Source of the DNA: a bacterium
Lineage (GTDB): Bacteria > Auribacterota > UBA3054 > B51-G9
DNA: 8,153 nt
Direction of reading: 5' to 3'
NCBI GenBank assembly: GCA_029933535.1
Contig: JAOZNZ010000131.1
Coordinates: 1 to 8,153, forward strand
A program made the position numbers and the translations under genes. Under the pieces are notes generated by a model. The model was given only the letters and a program-made list of their open reading frames with translations. It did not search any database and was not told where the DNA came from. Position 1 is the first letter of the stretch. Each line of letters begins with the position of its first letter. Positions 5,236 through 8,153 of this stretch are shown piece by piece.

Positions 5236-5269
5236 GCCGTGCCTGCAAATCATCATAAACCGGCACGGC
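5236..5269. repeat. GCCGTGCC/GGCACGGC inverted repeat in the mutS leader
   Basis: GCCGTGCC (5236-5243) and GGCACGGC (5262-5269) are perfect reverse complements across an 18-nt loop, ending 17 bp before the mutS ATG. The right arm with its preceding bases, CCGGCACGGC (5260-5269), recurs exactly at 1542-1551 upstream of miaB. Confidence 0.6.
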
Positions 5270-5286
5270 ATAATCATAAAATAAAA

Positions 5287-8016
5287 ATGAACGATAAAAC
5301 AGAAAAAAAAGAAACCCCTATGATGCGGCAGTACAATGCCGCTAAAAAAGAATATCCCAATTCAATACTCTTTTTCAGAATGGGTGATTTTTATGAGATG
5401 TTTCAGGATGACGCGATTGAAGCTTCCCGTCTGCTCAATTTAACACTCACTCGGCGCGATAAAAAAAATAATATCCCTATGTGCGGGATACCATATCACG
5501 CTGCAGAAGCATATATTTCTAAACTTCTACAGTTCAAAAAAAGAATCGCTATATGTGAACAGGTTGAAGATCCAAAAAAAGCAAAGGGAATTGTTAAACG
5601 ACAGGTCGTTCGGGTTATTACACCATCAACAACTTTTAACGAACGTCAACTCCCCGACCGCGCGAATAATTTTCTTGTTTCGATTTATGTTCGTCCAAAA
5701 AATGATAATAAAATAGGTCTTGCAGTAATTGACATTACAACCGGAGCTTTTGAATTAACGGAGCTGCAGGATTTTGATTCGCTAAAACAGGAGTTAACAA
5801 GAATTCAACCGGCAGAAATTGTTGTTCCGGATTATTTATCATTCGAACAATTCCAAAATAATCTCGATGATGAATCCGCACTTGTCGTCCAATTAGACAG
5901 TATATATTTTGATGACGGCAAAAATATTTTACTTAATCATTTTAATGTTTTGTCACTTGAAGGGTTTGGCTGCGAAAATTTAACATTCGCTATTTCTGCA
6001 GCGGGAGCTGCGATGAAATATGTTCAGGAAAATCTTCCTGAAGCATCATTAAGTCACATTCGTTCTCTCCATGTTTTTAACAGGCATAATCATCTTGTGC
6101 TTGATAATGTTTCAGCGCGAAATCTTGAATTAACCCGCTCGATGCGGGACGGTTCTGCAAAAGGGACTTTGCTTGAAGCTTTAGATAATACAGTTACTAC
6201 AATGGGCGCGCGAATGTTGCGTAATTGGATTAACGCGCCGCTTGTTGACATAGAAAGAATTAACAAGCGACATAACGCTGTCGAATCAATTTCTTTAGCA
6301 CAAAATATCATTCAGGCAGTTCAGGAAACTTTTCGCGGAGTTGCTGACATTGAACGTCTTACAAGCCGGTTATCAACAGGTTATGGTAATCCCAGGGATT
6401 TATCATCGTTACGCTCAAGTTTACAGGCAGTCCCAATTCTTCGTGAACAAGCGGAAGAAATAATCGCGTTAGAAAGTTCCCGTTATTTATTACCTGAAGA
6501 AGCTGAAAATTCTACTTCCGCTTCCCTGCTAACGGAAATAAAAAATAATTTGACTGAACTTCCGGAATTGAAAAGTTTGCTTGAAACAGCAGTTGTTGAC
6601 GACCCGCCATTGAAATTACAAGACGGCGGAATTATTAAAGAAGGCTATAATGACGAACTTGACGAATTGAGATCATTATCAAAAAACGGTAAGAATTGGA
6701 TTGCCAAACTTCAAATTTCTGAATCTGAACGTACCGGAATCAGATCGCTCAAAGTTGGCTTCAATAAAGTGTTCGGTTATTACATTGAGGTAACAAAACC
6801 TAATCTTCACCTCGTTCCGGAAGACTATATCAGAAAACAGACAATTGCAAACGGCGAGCGATTTATCACGCAGGATTTAAAAGAAATGGAGTCAAGAATT
6901 CTTAACGCCGAAGAAAAATCAAAACAACTTGAATTTGACCTCTTTCAACAGCTTAGATTGCGCGTCGCAACCGAGAATTCGGAGTTGTTAAAACTTGCCA
7001 ATTCAATTGCGGAATTTGACGTTCTTCAAAATCTTGCCTGGATCGCTTTACAAAGAAATTTCTGCAAACCGGTAATTAATGATTCTGATAAATTTGAAAT
7101 TATCGCCGGCAGACATCCGGTTGTAGAACTCCTGCTTCCAAGCCGGCAATTTGTACCAAACGACTGTAAATTAAACACAAATGACGCTCAAATAATTATT
7201 CTTACCGGCCCGAACATGTCGGGTAAATCTACATACATTCGCCAGGTAGCCATTTTAACCATCATGGCACAGATGGGAAGTTTTATTCCGGCTGAATCAG
7301 CAACTATAGGAGTTGTTGACAGAATTTTTACACGCGTTGGCGCGAGCGATGAACTTACAAAAGGACAATCGACATTTATGGTTGAGATGTCTGAAACGGC
7401 AAATATTTTAAATAACGCGACTCCGAAAAGTCTTATCATTCTTGATGAAATTGGTCGCGGGACTTCCACTTATGACGGCCTGTCAATCGCCTGGGCGGTT
7501 ATAGAATATTTATATAACTGTCCGAATGTAAAAGCAAAAACTCTTTTCGCGACACATTATCACGAGTTAGTTCAACTCGAAGAACAATTACCGGGAATCG
7601 TAAATTATAACGTTGCGGTAAAAGAATATGAAGGTAAAGTAGTTTTCCTTCACGAAATCGTTCGCGGGGGAACTGACAGGAGTTATGGAATTCACGTTGC
7701 CCAACTTGCCGGAATACCCGATCCGGTAATTTTGCGAGCGAAAGATATTCTATCGCATCTTGAGAGTTCACATGAAGAAAAAGCTGTTATGGAAGTCAGG
7801 CAGGAATATCAACAACCGATAGAAGTAGAAAAAGAAACTATAAGCATAACGGAAGAAACTGAAGATCTGGAAATTCCGGAAAAAGAAATTCCAGAAGAAG
7901 ATACGGACAATGAGGTTTCTCCGATTTCCACTGAAGAAAAAATTGAGGTTGAAGAGCCACCCGATAAACCTGAAGAAGTTAAAGAGGATTTAGATCAACA
8001 GTTGTCGTTATTTTAG
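5287..8016 (+). CDS. mutS: DNA mismatch repair ATPase MutS
   Basis: MutS recognises mismatches and small loops and, through ATP-driven clamp formation, recruits MutL. The 909-aa product has the mismatch-binding domain at the N-terminus with the FxE motif (F35-Y36-E37 in GDFYEMF), connector, lever and clamp regions (VDDPPLKLQDGGIIKEGYNDELDELR, then KVGFNKVFGYYIEVTK), and the ATPase domain: Walker A GPNMSGKST (641-649), DELTKGQSTFMVEM, Walker B LIILDE (D720, E721), GRGTSTYDG and THYHEL (H757). The ATG at 5287 is chosen over a GTG at 5239 because the latter's extra codons lie in a hairpin; AATAAAA precedes the ATG. MutS1 proteins are usually 800-900 aa; the excess here is a Glu/Asp-rich C-terminal tail (about 825-909) ending in QLSLF. 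No mutL is nearby. Confidence 0.97.
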   Translation: MNDKTEKKETPMMRQYNAAKKEYPNSILFFRMGDFYEMFQDDAIEASRLLNLTLTRRDKKNNIPMCGIPYHAAEAYISKLLQFKKRIAICEQVEDPKKAKGIVKRQVVRVITPSTTFNERQLPDRANNFLVSIYVRPKNDNKIGLAVIDITTGAFELTELQDFDSLKQELTRIQPAEIVVPDYLSFEQFQNNLDDESALVVQLDSIYFDDGKNILLNHFNVLSLEGFGCENLTFAISAAGAAMKYVQENLPEASLSHIRSLHVFNRHNHLVLDNVSARNLELTRSMRDGSAKGTLLEALDNTVTTMGARMLRNWINAPLVDIERINKRHNAVESISLAQNIIQAVQETFRGVADIERLTSRLSTGYGNPRDLSSLRSSLQAVPILREQAEEIIALESSRYLLPEEAENSTSASLLTEIKNNLTELPELKSLLETAVVDDPPLKLQDGGIIKEGYNDELDELRSLSKNGKNWIAKLQISESERTGIRSLKVGFNKVFGYYIEVTKPNLHLVPEDYIRKQTIANGERFITQDLKEMESRILNAEEKSKQLEFDLFQQLRLRVATENSELLKLANSIAEFDVLQNLAWIALQRNFCKPVINDSDKFEIIAGRHPVVELLLPSRQFVPNDCKLNTNDAQIIILTGPNMSGKSTYIRQVAILTIMAQMGSFIPAESATIGVVDRIFTRVGASDELTKGQSTFMVEMSETANILNNATPKSLIILDEIGRGTSTYDGLSIAWAVIEYLYNCPNVKAKTLFATHYHELVQLEEQLPGIVNYNVAVKEYEGKVVFLHEIVRGGTDRSYGIHVAQLAGIPDPVILRAKDILSHLESSHEEKAVMEVRQEYQQPIEVEKETISITEETEDLEIPEKEIPEEDTDNEVSPISTEEKIEVEEPPDKPEEVKEDLDQQLSLF

Positions 8017-8020
8017 GTAG

Positions 8021-8068
8021 AACAATTAAAGAATTGTTGCAGGACGATTAAATATTAATATTTTTTTT
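8021..8068 (+). terminator. Possible weak mutS terminator
   Basis: AACAATT (8021-8027) pairs with AATTGTT (8032-8038) across AAAG, 5 bp after the mutS stop. A run of T (8061-8068) follows only after a further 22 bases and is fused to the AT palindrome at 8050-8063. The first hairpin is AT-rich and the T-run is distant, so an intrinsic terminator is possible but weak. Confidence 0.3.
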
Positions 8069-8130
8069 GCAAAATAATTTAGTGGCAGCAACGAAGTAAC
8101 GCGGTATTCCGATATTAACACCACGGCAAG

Positions 8131-8150
8131 CTCATCAACTTCTTGATGAG
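8131..8150. repeat. CTCATCAA/TTGATGAG hairpin at the window end
   Basis: Perfect 8-bp arms (8131-8138, 8143-8150) enclose CTTC. The preceding 8081-8130 region is richer in GC than the genes and shows no coding signal. It looks like another intergenic repeat unit, cut by the window end. Confidence 0.5.
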
Positions 8151-8153
8151 ATC

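Noticed and set aside
5239..5286. Upstream GTG start for mutS
   Set aside because: The extra 16 codons read through an inverted repeat and have no MutS similarity; ATG 5287 has the same A-rich context as radC.

Overview
This window is an AT-rich stretch of bacterial chromosome holding six recognisable protein genes. Five belong to widespread housekeeping families: RNase HII, YraN/UPF0102, the tRNA methylthiotransferase MiaB, RadC and MutS. The sixth is a secreted TPR-plus-SPOR envelope protein. I see no rRNA, tRNA, CRISPR array, transposase or phage gene, and no new multi-gene system. No clear Shine-Dalgarno motif precedes most starts; instead an A-rich stretch does (radC and mutS share AATAAAAATGA). 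Together with low GC and repeat-laden spacers this suggests the Bacteroidota/Chlorobiota/Cloacimonadota (FCB) side of the tree. That placement is an inference from style, not from a marker-gene comparison.

Layout: 1-179 is a spacer with a 7-bp tandem repeat and a strongly GC-rich block. 180-1227 (minus) is an overlapping rnhB-yraN pair. 1228-1586 is a divergent spacer with two overlapping inverted repeats, an 8-bp tandem array, a 9-bp tandem array and candidate promoters facing both ways. 1587-3107 (plus) is miaB. 3108-3457 is a repeat-packed spacer with a candidate promoter and three hairpins. 3458-4132 is radC. 4133-4287 is an AT-rich inverted-repeat spacer. 4288-5094 is the TPR-SPOR gene. 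5095-5286 is a spacer with three hairpins. 5287-8016 is mutS. 8017-8153 holds further hairpins and runs off the window.

Functionally, rnhB and mutS act in genome maintenance (ribonucleotide removal, mismatch repair). yraN has a nuclease fold and radC a metalloprotease fold, and both are genome-maintenance-associated but unresolved. miaB modifies tRNA position 37. The SPOR protein would act at septal peptidoglycan. The plus-strand genes are separated by 155-350 bp spacers, so a single tight operon is unlikely.

The most notable signals are: (1) about 45-50 extra residues in MiaB, between the N-terminal and radical-SAM domains, encoded by DNA that contains a perfect 12-bp-stem hairpin and looks like a palindromic repeat captured in frame; (2) an 85-residue acidic MutS tail ending exactly in a QLSLF clamp-binding motif; (3) a different short tandem repeat or hairpin module in nearly every intergenic space.
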